Assembly (NCBI RefSeq): GCF_030541005.1
Contig: NZ_JASSVM010000001.1
Coordinates: 434,001 to 498,000 of the forward strand
Direction of reading: 5' to 3'
DNA from: Marinobacter sp. SS5-14b
Lineage (GTDB): Bacteria; Pseudomonadota; Gammaproteobacteria; Pseudomonadales; Oleiphilaceae
DNA: 64,000 bases
Below the pieces are notes generated by a model. It saw nothing but the letters and a program-made list of their open reading frames with translations. It did not search any database and was not told where the DNA came from. Positions 50,400-62,918 of this stretch are shown in pieces. The position numbers were made by a program, and so were the translations under genes. The stretch's first letter is position 1. Each line of letters opens with the position of its first letter.

Positions 50400-50810
50400 T
50401 CAGCCGCTCGAAACCGGAGTAGCCGACAAATTCCGCAATATGCCGCATTGCTCGACTGTCCGACGGTTTGAACAGCTGCGGCGCAGCATTCTCAGTTGCT
50501 CGTTCAGTTTGGTTAGTTCCTGGATACGCGCCTCCACCTGCTCGATATGCCTATCCATCATCCGATTCACGTCATCACATTGTGCGCCGGGGGAACGGCT
50601 TAACCCCAATAATTGCCGGATCTCCGGCAAACTGAGATCCAGGCTGCGACAGTGCTTGACGAACAGTAATTGCTCAACGGCAACTTCATCGTACAGGCGA
50701 AAATTACCTTCACTGCGTTCTGCGGAGGCAATCAATTGTTCCTTTTCATAATGCCGGATGGTTTGCACGGAGCAGCCAGTCACTTTCGACAGTTCGCCGA
50801 TTTTTATCAT
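50400..50810 (-). CDS. cadR: CadR/PbrR-type MerR-family metal sensor
   Basis: A 136-residue MerR-family activator. N-terminal winged helix-turn-helix (MIKIGELSKVTGCSVQTIRHYEKEQLI), a long dimerisation helix, and three cysteines at C78, C113 and C122 that match the Cd/Pb-binding set of CadR and PbrR (AQCDDVNRMMDRHI, LRRSCSN, VEQCGIL). C54 lies in the KHCRSLDLSLPEI motif. It diverges from the CDF exporter over a MerR-type promoter and probably activates it in response to Cd, Pb or Zn. The C-terminal tail after CGILRNL is short and atypical, close to the LysR remnant. Confidence 0.9.
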   Translation of the reverse strand: MIKIGELSKVTGCSVQTIRHYEKEQLIASAERSEGNFRLYDEVAVEQLLFVKHCRSLDLSLPEIRQLLGLSRSPGAQCDDVNRMMDRHIEQVEARIQELTKLNEQLRMLRRSCSNRRTVEQCGILRNLSATPVSSG

Positions 50811-50825
50811 CTCTCAATATTCCGA

Positions 50826-50856
50826 TTGACTCTATAGTTGTTATAGAGTTTATAGT
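50826..50856 (+). promoter_or_regulatory. MerR-type promoter/operator with 19-base spacer
   Basis: TTGACT (50826-50831) and TATAGT (50851-50856) are separated by 19 bases, the overlong spacer that MerR-family activators correct. Between them lies a perfect inverted repeat, ACTCTATA and TATAGAGT around GTTGT (50829-50849). It sits between divergent cadR and the CDF gene and reads towards the CDF gene. Confidence 0.9.
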
Positions 50857-50888
50857 GACCGTCTGTACATTCTCAAGGGCTTTTTTCG

Positions 50889-51794
50889 ATGTCTGACCCG
50901 TGTAATGACAACTGCCAGAGCAACAAGATTGCCAGTGCCCCCACTTCTGGGATAGCGAATACTGATACGGCTTTTCAACATGGCTTTGTCAGTGACTACC
51001 GGGTACCAAAAATGGACTGCCCGTCGGAAGAGGGGATGATCCGCATGGCTCTGGACAGTATTGAGCCCCGGGTTTTACTGGAGTTCGATACACCGAATCG
51101 GAAGGTGCGGGTATTCCATGGCGACAATGGGGCTGCCATCGAGGAGAGGATGCGTTCCCTGGGGCTGGGTGCCACGCTCGAAAAAACCACCCCGGCGGGG
51201 GAAGAGGATTTAGTCCTGGCCAGGGAGAAGGAAGAGGCAACCGCCCAGGTCGAAGCCGGTATACTGAAGTGGTTGCTGGCCATCAACGGCGTTATGTTCG
51301 TGGTTGAACTGACGGTAGGCTGGCTGGCGCAATCCACTGGCTTGATAGCGGATTCTTTGGACATGTTTGCTGATGCCGCGGTCTATGGCGTCGCCCTCTA
51401 TGCGGTGGCGAACAGCCTTCGCACCAAGCTGCGCGCGGCGCATTTGTCAGGCTGGCTGCAGTTGATTCTGGCGCTGGGAGTCCTGGCTGAAGTCGGGCGG
51501 CGATTTGTTTTCGGCAGCGAACCCGTATCCGCGTTAATGATGGGTTTTGGTCTTGTGGCCCTGGCGGCCAACGTCTGGTGTCTGGTGCTTATCGCAAGAA
51601 ACCGGCACGGCGGCGCACACATGAAAGCAAGTTGGATCTTTTCCGCTAACGATGTCATCGCCAATGTGGGCGTTATCGTCGCCGGTGTATTGGTCGCCTG
51701 GACGGGTTCCCGTTATCCCGACCTGGTTATTGGTCTGATCATCGGGCTGATTGTGCTGAATGGCGCCCGGCGAATTCTGCAACTGCGCTATTAG
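50889..51794 (+). CDS. Cation diffusion facilitator with N-terminal extension
   Basis: A 301-residue CDF-family exporter. The N-terminal 115 residues form a soluble, HMA-like domain with YRVPKMDCPSEEGMIRMAL, where the usual metal CxxC is reduced to a single Cys in MDCPSEE. The membrane part (about 120-300) has six segments; the first metal pair is DSLDMFADA (D-x3-D style) and the second ANDVIANVGV (N/D-x3-N) rather than the common HxxxD. No cytoplasmic C-terminal domain follows the sixth segment. It is driven by the CadR promoter, so Cd, Zn or Pb efflux is likely by inference. Confidence 0.88.
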   Translation: MSDPCNDNCQSNKIASAPTSGIANTDTAFQHGFVSDYRVPKMDCPSEEGMIRMALDSIEPRVLLEFDTPNRKVRVFHGDNGAAIEERMRSLGLGATLEKTTPAGEEDLVLAREKEEATAQVEAGILKWLLAINGVMFVVELTVGWLAQSTGLIADSLDMFADAAVYGVALYAVANSLRTKLRAAHLSGWLQLILALGVLAEVGRRFVFGSEPVSALMMGFGLVALAANVWCLVLIARNRHGGAHMKASWIFSANDVIANVGVIVAGVLVAWTGSRYPDLVIGLIIGLIVLNGARRILQLRY

Positions 51795-51900
51795 TCTCTG
51801 GTCCTTTCTCGCTGCTCGGATTCATGCCGGCAAAATTCCGCGCCTGGGCGGCCTATTAAAATAGTCGCCGCTCTCGCCGATGCTTATGGAGAATTTTCTG

Positions 51901-52809
51901 TCAACCGTGCCCATAGGTGTGGGCATCCTTGTGCATGTGGTCCGGGTGCTCGAATTCCAGTGTTGAATGACGTATGTTGAATTCCTGCGCCAGAGCCTGT
52001 TTTATCCTGTATTTGATATTCTCAAGCTGATCCCATGCACTTTCCTCGATAATCACATGGGCCTCCAGCGAGGCATCGTGTTCGCCCATCTGCCAAAAAT
52101 GCACATGGTGAAGGTCGATAACGCCTTCGATGTTGGAGAGGGCAACAATGACGGCATCGGTATCGATGTCCACCGGGCTACCCAGCATGAGTGTTCTGAT
52201 GGTGCCGCCGATTTCTGTCAGGCCCAGGTAGAGAATATAGCCCGCGATACCGATGGTGATGGCAGGATCAACCCAGCGCATGTCGTAGAGCAAAATAAGA
52301 GTCCCGCCAATGACCACGGCGACCGACGCGAGTGCATCCGACAGATTGTGAAGAAACAGTGCACGGATATTGACGCTGTCTTTCTGCATCGAATAGGTGA
52401 GCAACGCTGTCAAGGCGTCCACAGCCAGAGCGATACCACCAAGCCAGACGACCCACCAGCCCTTTACCTCTGGAGGATCGATTATCCGCATGCCACCTTC
52501 GTAAACCAGGTAGATCCCGATAATGATCAAGGTAGTGTAGTTGATGAGAGCTGCAACGATTTCAATGCGTCCGTAGCCAAAGGTCATCCTTGCGTCAGCC
52601 TGGCGGCGCGCAATTTTTTGCGCCGCGAACGCGATGACGAGTGAGGCCATGTCAGAGAAGTTATGCAAGGCGTCCGCGATAAGGGCGAGACTGCCGGCAA
52701 AGATACCTCCCCCAATCTGAGCCAGGGTCAGGATCCCGTTCGCCCAGATGGCGATGGCAACGCGTTTATCCTTGGTCTCGGGGGGTATATGCACATGGTC
52801 GTGACTCAT
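51901..52809 (-). CDS. czcD: CzcD-type cation diffusion facilitator
   Basis: A 302-residue Zn/Cd/Co exporter. Six membrane segments in about 18-210, His-rich start (MSHDHVHIPP), metal sites H-x3-D in ADALHNFSDMA and FLHNLSDALASVAV, and a full C-terminal cytoplasmic domain (about 213-302) with VIDLHHVHFWQMGEHDASLEAHV and a His-rich tail. It is last in the czcI-C-B-A-small ORF-D row, as in the Cupriavidus czc operon. The gap before it is about 108 bases, so a separate promoter is possible. Confidence 0.95.
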   Translation of the reverse strand: MSHDHVHIPPETKDKRVAIAIWANGILTLAQIGGGIFAGSLALIADALHNFSDMASLVIAFAAQKIARRQADARMTFGYGRIEIVAALINYTTLIIIGIYLVYEGGMRIIDPPEVKGWWVVWLGGIALAVDALTALLTYSMQKDSVNIRALFLHNLSDALASVAVVIGGTLILLYDMRWVDPAITIGIAGYILYLGLTEIGGTIRTLMLGSPVDIDTDAVIVALSNIEGVIDLHHVHFWQMGEHDASLEAHVIIEESAWDQLENIKYRIKQALAQEFNIRHSTLEFEHPDHMHKDAHTYGHG

Positions 52810-52917
52810 TGGGTTAACCTAGTTGGTGGCTATTTATAAAGAGGCATCTGCTGTATTCAGCTTACTCTGTGCCTGGTCGCCTGTACCTTGGCGACTTTGT
52901 GGATTTTGGGCCATTGG

Positions 52918-53112
52918 CTACTCATCCATTTTGACAGTTTTCAGGAGTTCCGCAAGGCTGTCTTCGGCCGCTTTTTTGTTCGGGAATGGCCCGATATTTT
53001 GACCTTCACGGGTTAAAAAATACCAGTCACTGTTGATGGCGTGGATGCGATGTGTTCGAAAGGGTGAGGCTTCTTTCAAGTCATCTATTCGTTGCTTGGG
53101 TGGATCGTTCAT
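52918..53112 (-). CDS. Small conserved hypothetical protein (DUF6316-like)
   Basis: A 64-residue protein from the ATG at 53112, which has GGAAAG 7 bases upstream; the longer frame from 53160 lacks a ribosome site. The core FRTHRIHAINSDWYFLTREG, then NIGPFPNKKAAEDSLAELL, fits the small DUF6316 pattern I recall from Pseudomonas and Marinobacter genomes (unverified). It lies between czcA and czcD on the same strand. No metal ligands stand out, so a direct role in resistance is not indicated. Confidence 0.75.
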   Translation of the reverse strand: MNDPPKQRIDDLKEASPFRTHRIHAINSDWYFLTREGQNIGPFPNKKAAEDSLAELLKTVKMDE

Positions 53113-53192
53113 AGTCTTTCCAGGATATAAACCGCAATAAAAGAACATTGAAAAAATCATGGGGAGATTCCCCCCCCACGATGGAGTGTTGG

Positions 53193-57568
<4,376 letters not shown>

Positions 57569-57591
57569 GGTGTGAATCCTGAATTTGTGGG

Positions 57592-58902
57592 TTAGCGCGT
57601 CGGGGCGCCCGGAACAGTCGCGAGTGGCTGCGCCGTAAGTTGTTCGATCAACGCCTGGTTGAGCAGCGCCGTGGTGGCGGCGTCGACCAGTGCCTCCCGT
57701 GCTGAGAGCAGCTCCCGCTGTGCGGCGGTCCACTCCACATAGCTGTAGCGGCCGTTTTCATAGGCTTCGCGGGTCTGAGTGAGTGCCTCGGTCAGGTCGG
57801 GAAGCATTTGGCTGCGAATCTGCTCAACAGTCTCGATGCTTTGTTGCCGCAAGTGGTAGGCGTCGAACAGGCGCGAATGGAGGCGCAGCAGGGTATCCTC
57901 CCGGCGGAATCGGACCTCATCCCGCGCCGCCAGGGCGGCCTGCACCTCGCCGCGATTGCGCCGTCCGGAAAAGAGCGGTACCGAGAGCCCAGCGGTCAAG
58001 GCCGTATCATCCGTCTCTTCGAAGCGCCGGATGCCGACCTGCCAACGGATGTCGCTCTCGGACTGGCTGCGCGCCAGCTGAATTTCCGCTTCGCGGATAC
58101 GCTGTTCGCTGGCGTAGATTTGAATGGCCGGGCTGTCGCTGACCCGCTGGTACAGAGCAACGAAGTTGTCGGAGGAACCGAACTGGAACAGGTCGCCTTC
58201 CAGCATTTGAAAGTCCGGGCTGGTATCACCCCACAGGGAAGCCAGAGCCATTTTCCGGCTCTCGTAGGCGGCTCGCAGATGGGACTGCTCAATACGACTC
58301 TGGGTGAGCGCGGCCCTGGCGCGCAGGACTTCGGCCTGGGGCGCCGCGCCGCGGTCGGCGCGACGGGTGACGATCTCGTGGGTGGCCTCGGCCAGCGCCA
58401 CGGCTTCAGCGGCGAGTTGGAGTTTTTCCTGCAGGGCCAGGGTGGCGACAAAGCGCTGGGTCACCTGTCCGAGCACATCCAGGGTCTCGGCCCGGCGCTC
58501 GGCCTCGACGCGCCCGTATCGTGAGTCAACCACGCTGACGCGGGCCTGACGCTTGCCGCCAAGTTCGAGAACCGATGACAGGGATAGGGTGTACTCTGCC
58601 CCGTCAACTCCTCGCAGATTGTCGCTGCCGAGGAAGTTTTCCACTTCCAGGCCGGCCTCCAGGGCAGGATTTTGATCTGCCGTAATGCGGCGGCCATCAA
58701 GGCCCTGAAGGCGAAAATCGAAGACCTGGAGGCCGGGGTTTTGCGCCATGGTCCGCGAGAGGGCCTCGGACAGAGTGAGCGGTTTCTCCCCGGCGTGTGC
58801 CAGGGCAGCACCGAATGCCAGCGCTAGAAGGGAAAAGGCATGGATAATAGAGTGGGACGGCATTGCGCGCCGCCCAGTTTTCATGGGCATTCTGAAAAGC
58901 AT
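57592..58902 (-). CDS. czcC: CzcC outer-membrane channel (TolC family)
   Basis: Outer-membrane factor of the Czc pump. The start at 58902 is supported by AGGAG 7 bases upstream; 436 residues. A signal peptide ends near ALAHAG. The OEP repeats are visible: LTLSEALSRTMAQNPGLQ at the first, and SQSESDIRWQVGIRRFEETDD and GLSVPLFSGRRNRGE in the second. It is 23 bases before czcB on the same strand. A GAGTGGGA octamer, like the island ends, lies inside its first codons at 58850-58857. Confidence 0.93.
   Translation of the reverse strand: MLFRMPMKTGRRAMPSHSIIHAFSLLALAFGAALAHAGEKPLTLSEALSRTMAQNPGLQVFDFRLQGLDGRRITADQNPALEAGLEVENFLGSDNLRGVDGAEYTLSLSSVLELGGKRQARVSVVDSRYGRVEAERRAETLDVLGQVTQRFVATLALQEKLQLAAEAVALAEATHEIVTRRADRGAAPQAEVLRARAALTQSRIEQSHLRAAYESRKMALASLWGDTSPDFQMLEGDLFQFGSSDNFVALYQRVSDSPAIQIYASEQRIREAEIQLARSQSESDIRWQVGIRRFEETDDTALTAGLSVPLFSGRRNRGEVQAALAARDEVRFRREDTLLRLHSRLFDAYHLRQQSIETVEQIRSQMLPDLTEALTQTREAYENGRYSYVEWTAAQRELLSAREALVDAATTALLNQALIEQLTAQPLATVPGAPTR
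58843..58857 (+). repeat. Internal copy of the attR-side sequence
   Basis: GATAATAGAGTGGGA at 58843-58857 matches 61018-61032 exactly over 15 bases, ending in the octamer shared with both island repeats. It lies in the signal-peptide codons of czcC on the opposite strand, which may make it fortuitous. Confidence 0.4.
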
Positions 58903-58965
58903 GAGGCTGCTCCTACGAAAGTCTAAATGACAGTTGTTCCCCGGGTGGCGAAGGTATTCGCAGGG

Positions 58966-59313
58966 TCAGGAAATGGGAGGGCGGAAAAGGGAGGATTGAA
59001 CCCCGGTGGTGAAGTTGGCTTGGTAGTCGGACTGTACTATTCCCGCAGCCAAGCCGGAAATGTCTGTGAGGGTTCCCAGCAACACCATGTGAAAGCAGCT
59101 GTGGCTGTGATGGCCATGGTCCGCTGAATGACTGGGGCTGTCGGGAGACGACTTGGTTGCCTGATTTTCGCTGGAAAAATCCGCTGATTCGTGTGAATGC
59201 TCATCATAATGTGGCATTGCGGGGTTGTGCGGTTGTGCTTCATAGGCAATAGACGCCACTGACTGCAAAGCAATCAACAGCGTCATTGCGACTATGAAAC
59301 AGCGTTTAATCAT
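58966..59313 (-). CDS. czcI: CzcI-like His-rich periplasmic protein
   Basis: A 115-residue protein from the ATG at 59313 (MIKRCFIVAMTLLIALQSVASIAYEA), a clear signal peptide; the frame upstream of it lacks support. The mature part has many His residues (PHYDEHSHESAD, HSADHGHHSHSCFHM) and ends in FRPPIS. It lies directly upstream of czcC-B-A, the position of czcI in Cupriavidus, where CzcI modulates the operon. The name is based on position and His-rich exported character rather than strong sequence identity. Confidence 0.75.
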   Translation of the reverse strand: MIKRCFIVAMTLLIALQSVASIAYEAQPHNPAMPHYDEHSHESADFSSENQATKSSPDSPSHSADHGHHSHSCFHMVLLGTLTDISGLAAGIVQSDYQANFTTGVQSSLFRPPIS

Positions 59314-59416
59314 GCAAGTGGTCCCGGAATTTGATCGTGACCCTAGCAGAAAGGCAACCACATAGAAAGGACTGGACTCCCATGGCGTTACGTGTGTCCG
59401 TAGTGCGCTGCCCTGA

Positions 59417-59677
<261 letters not shown>

Positions 59678-59692
59678 GGCTGCGTTCCCGGC

Positions 59693-60649
59693 TCAGTCGG
59701 CATTCCTGATCAGGCGCGGCAGCCAACGCAGATACGCCACCATGCCAAACAACTCGACCAGGGATTGGAAGACGATGACAACGATGGCGGCACGCCAGGG
59801 CTCCGGCAGTGACAGCGCCAGCGGCAGCATGACGAAGGAGTTGCGGGTACCAAAGCTGAAGGTGAGGGTGCGGCCGATAGTGGGCGTGAACCCGAATAGC
59901 TCACTGAGCCCCTTGCCGATGGTAGCGGCGGCAACCAGATAAAGTACAAAAACCACAAGCGCCGACCACAGCAGGGCGCCATTGTCGATCACCAGGCTGA
60001 CCTGGGAGCCGGCAATTAGAAACACCACCAATGCCAGCAACGGCACGGGCAGCCACCCAAGCCAGTCCACCAGTGTTTGCGCGCGCGGGTGCTTTTCCGT
60101 CAACCGTTCGGTAATCCAGGCCAGGATCAGCGGGGTGACAATCAATCCGAAGAATGCCGGCAGCAAGTGGCTGCCAACCGCCAGTTCAATGGCGATATTG
60201 CCCATGAAGAGCCAGATATAAATGGGTAGCAAAATGAGCTGGACCAGCAGAAGGATCGGCGCGGCCGCTATGGCCCTGGCACCGTCCCCACCACCGAGAT
60301 GGGTAAAACTGATAAACCAGTCCGTACAGGGCGCCAGCAGTACCAGCAGTACGCCGAGACGAATAGCGGGATCATCCGGTAACAGCCACAACAGAAGACC
60401 AACGACCACCGGTATCAGGATAAAATTGCCCGTCAGCAAAGCGGCCAGAAAGCGGCGATCACGAAATGCCGACCTGAGATGTATCAGTGGTACCTGAGTG
60501 AAAGTGGTGTACAGGAGAACGCCCAGTGCGGGCCAAAGCAGCGCTTCCCAATGACGGGTCTGCTCTGGTGACATCCAGCCGATGGTCATGCCGGCCAGGA
60601 TGACTAGGAGATAAAGCCAGACTTGATATCGCTCCAATTGTTCGCGCAT
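59693..60649 (-). CDS. ACR3/BASS-type transporter (putative arsenite efflux)
   Basis: A 318-residue membrane protein with about ten hydrophobic segments, of the bile acid:sodium symporter/arsenical resistance-3 superfamily. Blocks include LWPALGVLLYTTFTQVPL, LLAPCTDWFISFTHLGGGD (near 105-123, with Cys at the place of the ACR3 functional Cys) and GRTLTFSFGTRNSFVMLPLAL. Sequences of this type are often annotated as arsenic resistance proteins, but no arsR, arsC or arsH is nearby, so the substrate is uncertain. It converges on the merA remnant. Confidence 0.75.
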   Translation of the reverse strand: MREQLERYQVWLYLLVILAGMTIGWMSPEQTRHWEALLWPALGVLLYTTFTQVPLIHLRSAFRDRRFLAALLTGNFILIPVVVGLLLWLLPDDPAIRLGVLLVLLAPCTDWFISFTHLGGGDGARAIAAAPILLLVQLILLPIYIWLFMGNIAIELAVGSHLLPAFFGLIVTPLILAWITERLTEKHPRAQTLVDWLGWLPVPLLALVVFLIAGSQVSLVIDNGALLWSALVVFVLYLVAAATIGKGLSELFGFTPTIGRTLTFSFGTRNSFVMLPLALSLPEPWRAAIVVIVFQSLVELFGMVAYLRWLPRLIRNAD

Positions 60650-61024
60650 TTAAGGCTGTTCCCGCTGTTTTTTCGAGGGCACGATAGTATCATTGGGGCG
60701 CAATGAACTCCCGACACTTGCCCTGAGCATTTCGGCAGGCTTCGAGGGGGACTGAAATCTCTTTAGGTTGGGTCGGGAGAGATACGGTAAAATGGTTAGC
60801 GTCAGCGTTATACCTTTTTTCTGACAGTAGCGGGGATGGGCGTCTCCACAGGGTTGGTGGCTTTTTACCCGGTTTGGCTGGTTCTGACCCTGTTGAGAGG
60901 AGCTGTCAGTAAAAAATGAAATTATTTTTAAGGAATTTCTGAGCATGGTATTTATCATGGTGTTACCGATTATCAGTATAATAAGCCGTTGAAAATAAAA
61001 GACAAAAATGGCTTATTGATAATA

Positions 61025-61036
61025 GAGTGGGAGTAG
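61025..61036 (+). repeat. Right island repeat (attR)
   Basis: GAGTGGGAGTAG, identical to the end of guaA at 50046-50057 and in the same orientation. An AT-rich flank (GATAATA) precedes it. Joining position 50057 to 61037 would restore guaA followed by the terminator at 61061. Confidence 0.75.
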
Positions 61037-61060
61037 GGGCAGGGCTGACTAGTATCAGAA

Positions 61061-61092
61061 GGCGGCAAGCAGAAATGCTTGCCGCCTTTTTT
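61061..61092 (+). terminator. Displaced guaA terminator
   Basis: Perfect 11-base arms GGCGGCAAGCA and TGCTTGCCGCC around a GAAA loop, followed by TTTTTT. It reads on the plus strand, but no plus-strand gene lies just upstream here; it would sit 24 bases after the guaA stop in the chromosome without the island. It also lies at the 3' end of the convergent alcohol dehydrogenase gene. Confidence 0.88.
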
Positions 61093-61105
61093 CGTTTTCA
61101 GGTCG

Positions 61106-62137
61106 TCATTCGGCGGTCAGCAACATCTTGACCGCTTTCTCCTTCGCCGCCTGGCTGAAGATGTCGTAGGCTTTTTCGATGTCATTGAGTTTGAGGCGGT
61201 GAGTGACCAGGTCAGCAGGCTTCACATCGCCACTCTCGACCACCTTCATCAATACCGGAATGGTGTTAGTGCTTACCAGGCCGGTGCGCACCGTGATGTT
61301 TTTGATCCATAGGTCCTGCAGCCGGAACTCCACGCTCTTGCCGTGTACACCGATGTTCGCGATGTTGCCGCCGGCGCGAATAATGCTCTGGCAGATATCG
61401 AAGGTCTCGGGTATACCGACCGCCTCCATGGCGACGTCTACACCCTCACCGTTGGTCAGTTCTTTGATGGTTTCGATCGGATTTCTGGCGATGGTGTCTG
61501 TGGCCCCCAGCATCTTGGCCATCGCCAGGCGGTTCTCGTCCGGATCAATCATGATGATGCGCGAAGGTGAGTAGAAGCGGGAGGTCATTACGGCGGCCAG
61601 TCCGATGGGGCCGGCGCCGATGATGGCGACTGTGTCCCCCAGTTTGACTTCGCCGTTGAGAGCGCCAATCTCGTGTCCTGTGGGCAGGATGTCGCTGAGC
61701 ATCACCGCAGCAGCCGGGTCCATGCCTGCAGGCAGGGGATACAGGCTGTTGTCGGCATGGGGGATGCGTACATACTCGGCCTGGGTGCCATCGATCAAAT
61801 GCCCCAGAATCCAGCCGCCGTCCCGGCAATGGGCATAGATGCCGCGCTTGCAGTAGTCGCAACGGCCGCAGGAGGTGACGCAGGAAATCAACACCTTATC
61901 GCCAACTTTGATGTTGGTTACACCGTCACCAACTTCTTCAACCACTCCCACGCCTTCGTGGCCGAGAGTACGGCCTTTCGTGACCGCTGGCACATCGCCT
62001 TTCAGAATGTGGAGGTCGGTGCCGCAAATGGTGGTATGGGTGATGCGCACCACGGCATCTGTGGGTTTCTCGATTGCAGGCTGTGGCTTGTCTTCCCAGC
62101 TGCGCTTTCCTGGTCCGTGAAATACCAGTGCTTTCAT
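61106..62137 (-). CDS. Zinc-dependent alcohol dehydrogenase
   Basis: A 344-residue medium-chain dehydrogenase from the ATG at 62137 (MKALVFHGPGK), preceded by AAGGAGAG; the frame upstream is not coding. Catalytic zinc ligands C38, H60 and E61 (TICGTDLH, LGHEGVG) and structural zinc cysteines C90, C93, C96 and C104 are all present, and the NAD site is GAGPIGLAAV. Sequences of this type act on short alcohols or formaldehyde-like substrates; the substrate here is unknown. It stands alone between the island and tadA. Confidence 0.93.
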   Translation of the reverse strand: MKALVFHGPGKRSWEDKPQPAIEKPTDAVVRITHTTICGTDLHILKGDVPAVTKGRTLGHEGVGVVEEVGDGVTNIKVGDKVLISCVTSCGRCDYCKRGIYAHCRDGGWILGHLIDGTQAEYVRIPHADNSLYPLPAGMDPAAAVMLSDILPTGHEIGALNGEVKLGDTVAIIGAGPIGLAAVMTSRFYSPSRIIMIDPDENRLAMAKMLGATDTIARNPIETIKELTNGEGVDVAMEAVGIPETFDICQSIIRAGGNIANIGVHGKSVEFRLQDLWIKNITVRTGLVSTNTIPVLMKVVESGDVKPADLVTHRLKLNDIEKAYDIFSQAAKEKAVKMLLTAE

Positions 62138-62408
62138 AACGTTCTCTCCTTGAAGGGTGCAAGGCTGCCACTGCCAGCCTGGGCAACGATAGCCTTGCAT
62201 AGACTGCGCTGATTGAAACTGACTCATGTCATTATAGGCAGTGAGTGGGGAAAATGTATGGCAGTTTAAAGACTGAAGATCCTTCTTCTGGTGAGGGCGT
62301 GCCCGGCGCCGTCGCTTGGTTAAGAAGGCGAATAATGGTATTTTCGTGGCGCTTTCGGGGTTGGCCACTATCGTAGTTGTATAAGGCGCTATCAGCAGAG
62401 CCGCGTTT

Positions 62409-62912
62409 ATGTCGGAATTACCAAAGAATGACGAATACTGGATGGCTCGTGCACTGGTGCTGGCGGAACGGGCGGCCTCGATAGGCGAAGTGCCCGTTGG
62501 TGCGATTGTTGTCCGTCATGGCCAGGAGCTGGGCGTGGGTTACAATGCACCCATTACCGGTTGTGACCCCACGGCCCATGCGGAGATTCGGGCCTTGCGC
62601 GACGCCTCCGCCAGGGCAGGAAATTACCGGCTGACCGGGGCAACCTTATACGTCACGCTTGAGCCTTGCACCATGTGCGTGGGAGCCATTGTGCACAGCC
62701 GCATCAGTCGTCTTGTGTATGGTGCCCGCGAGCCCAAAGCGGGCGCGGTTGAATCTGCCCGGTGCACGCTGGACGAAGCCCACCTTAACTGGCAAGTGGA
62801 TGCAGAAGGCGGGGTTCTGGAAGGCGAGTGCGGCCAGATTATCAGCGATTTTTTCAGCCGGCGGCGGGCCGAGATTCGACGGCGGCGTAAACAGAATTCA
62901 GGGAAGGAGTAA
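62409..62912 (+). CDS. tadA: tRNA-specific adenosine deaminase TadA
   Basis: Deaminates A34 to inosine in the anticodon of tRNA-Arg(ACG). 167 residues. Zinc site H57 and catalytic E59 in TAHAEIRAL, C87 and C90 in EPCTMCVGA, all in the deaminase fold, and SRISRLVYGAREPKAGAVES typical of TadA. It normally lies close downstream of guaA in relatives, so its separation by the island and one gene is explained by the insertion. The galE gene follows after 6 bases. Confidence 0.96.
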   Translation: MSELPKNDEYWMARALVLAERAASIGEVPVGAIVVRHGQELGVGYNAPITGCDPTAHAEIRALRDASARAGNYRLTGATLYVTLEPCTMCVGAIVHSRISRLVYGAREPKAGAVESARCTLDEAHLNWQVDAEGGVLEGECGQIISDFFSRRRAEIRRRRKQNSGKE

Positions 62913-62918
62913 TTCTAC

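Larger units (their letters stand above)
60650..61105. other. Right end of the island and junction with the chromosome
   Basis: 456 bases without a convincing gene. It holds the leader of the ACR3-type gene, an AT-rich stretch (60915-61025), the right repeat at 61025-61036 and a terminator at 61061-61092. A 102-codon open frame on the minus strand (60650-60958) has no ribosome site or family features. Confidence 0.7.

Noticed and set aside
57569-57733. Possible 55-residue N-terminal extension of CzcB
   Set aside because: It overlaps the end of czcC, lacks a signal peptide, and the ATG at 57568 gives a proper one.
60650-60958. 102-codon open frame in the right end of the island
   Set aside because: No ribosome site, no family pattern, basic and low-complexity; treated as the leader of the ACR3-type gene.
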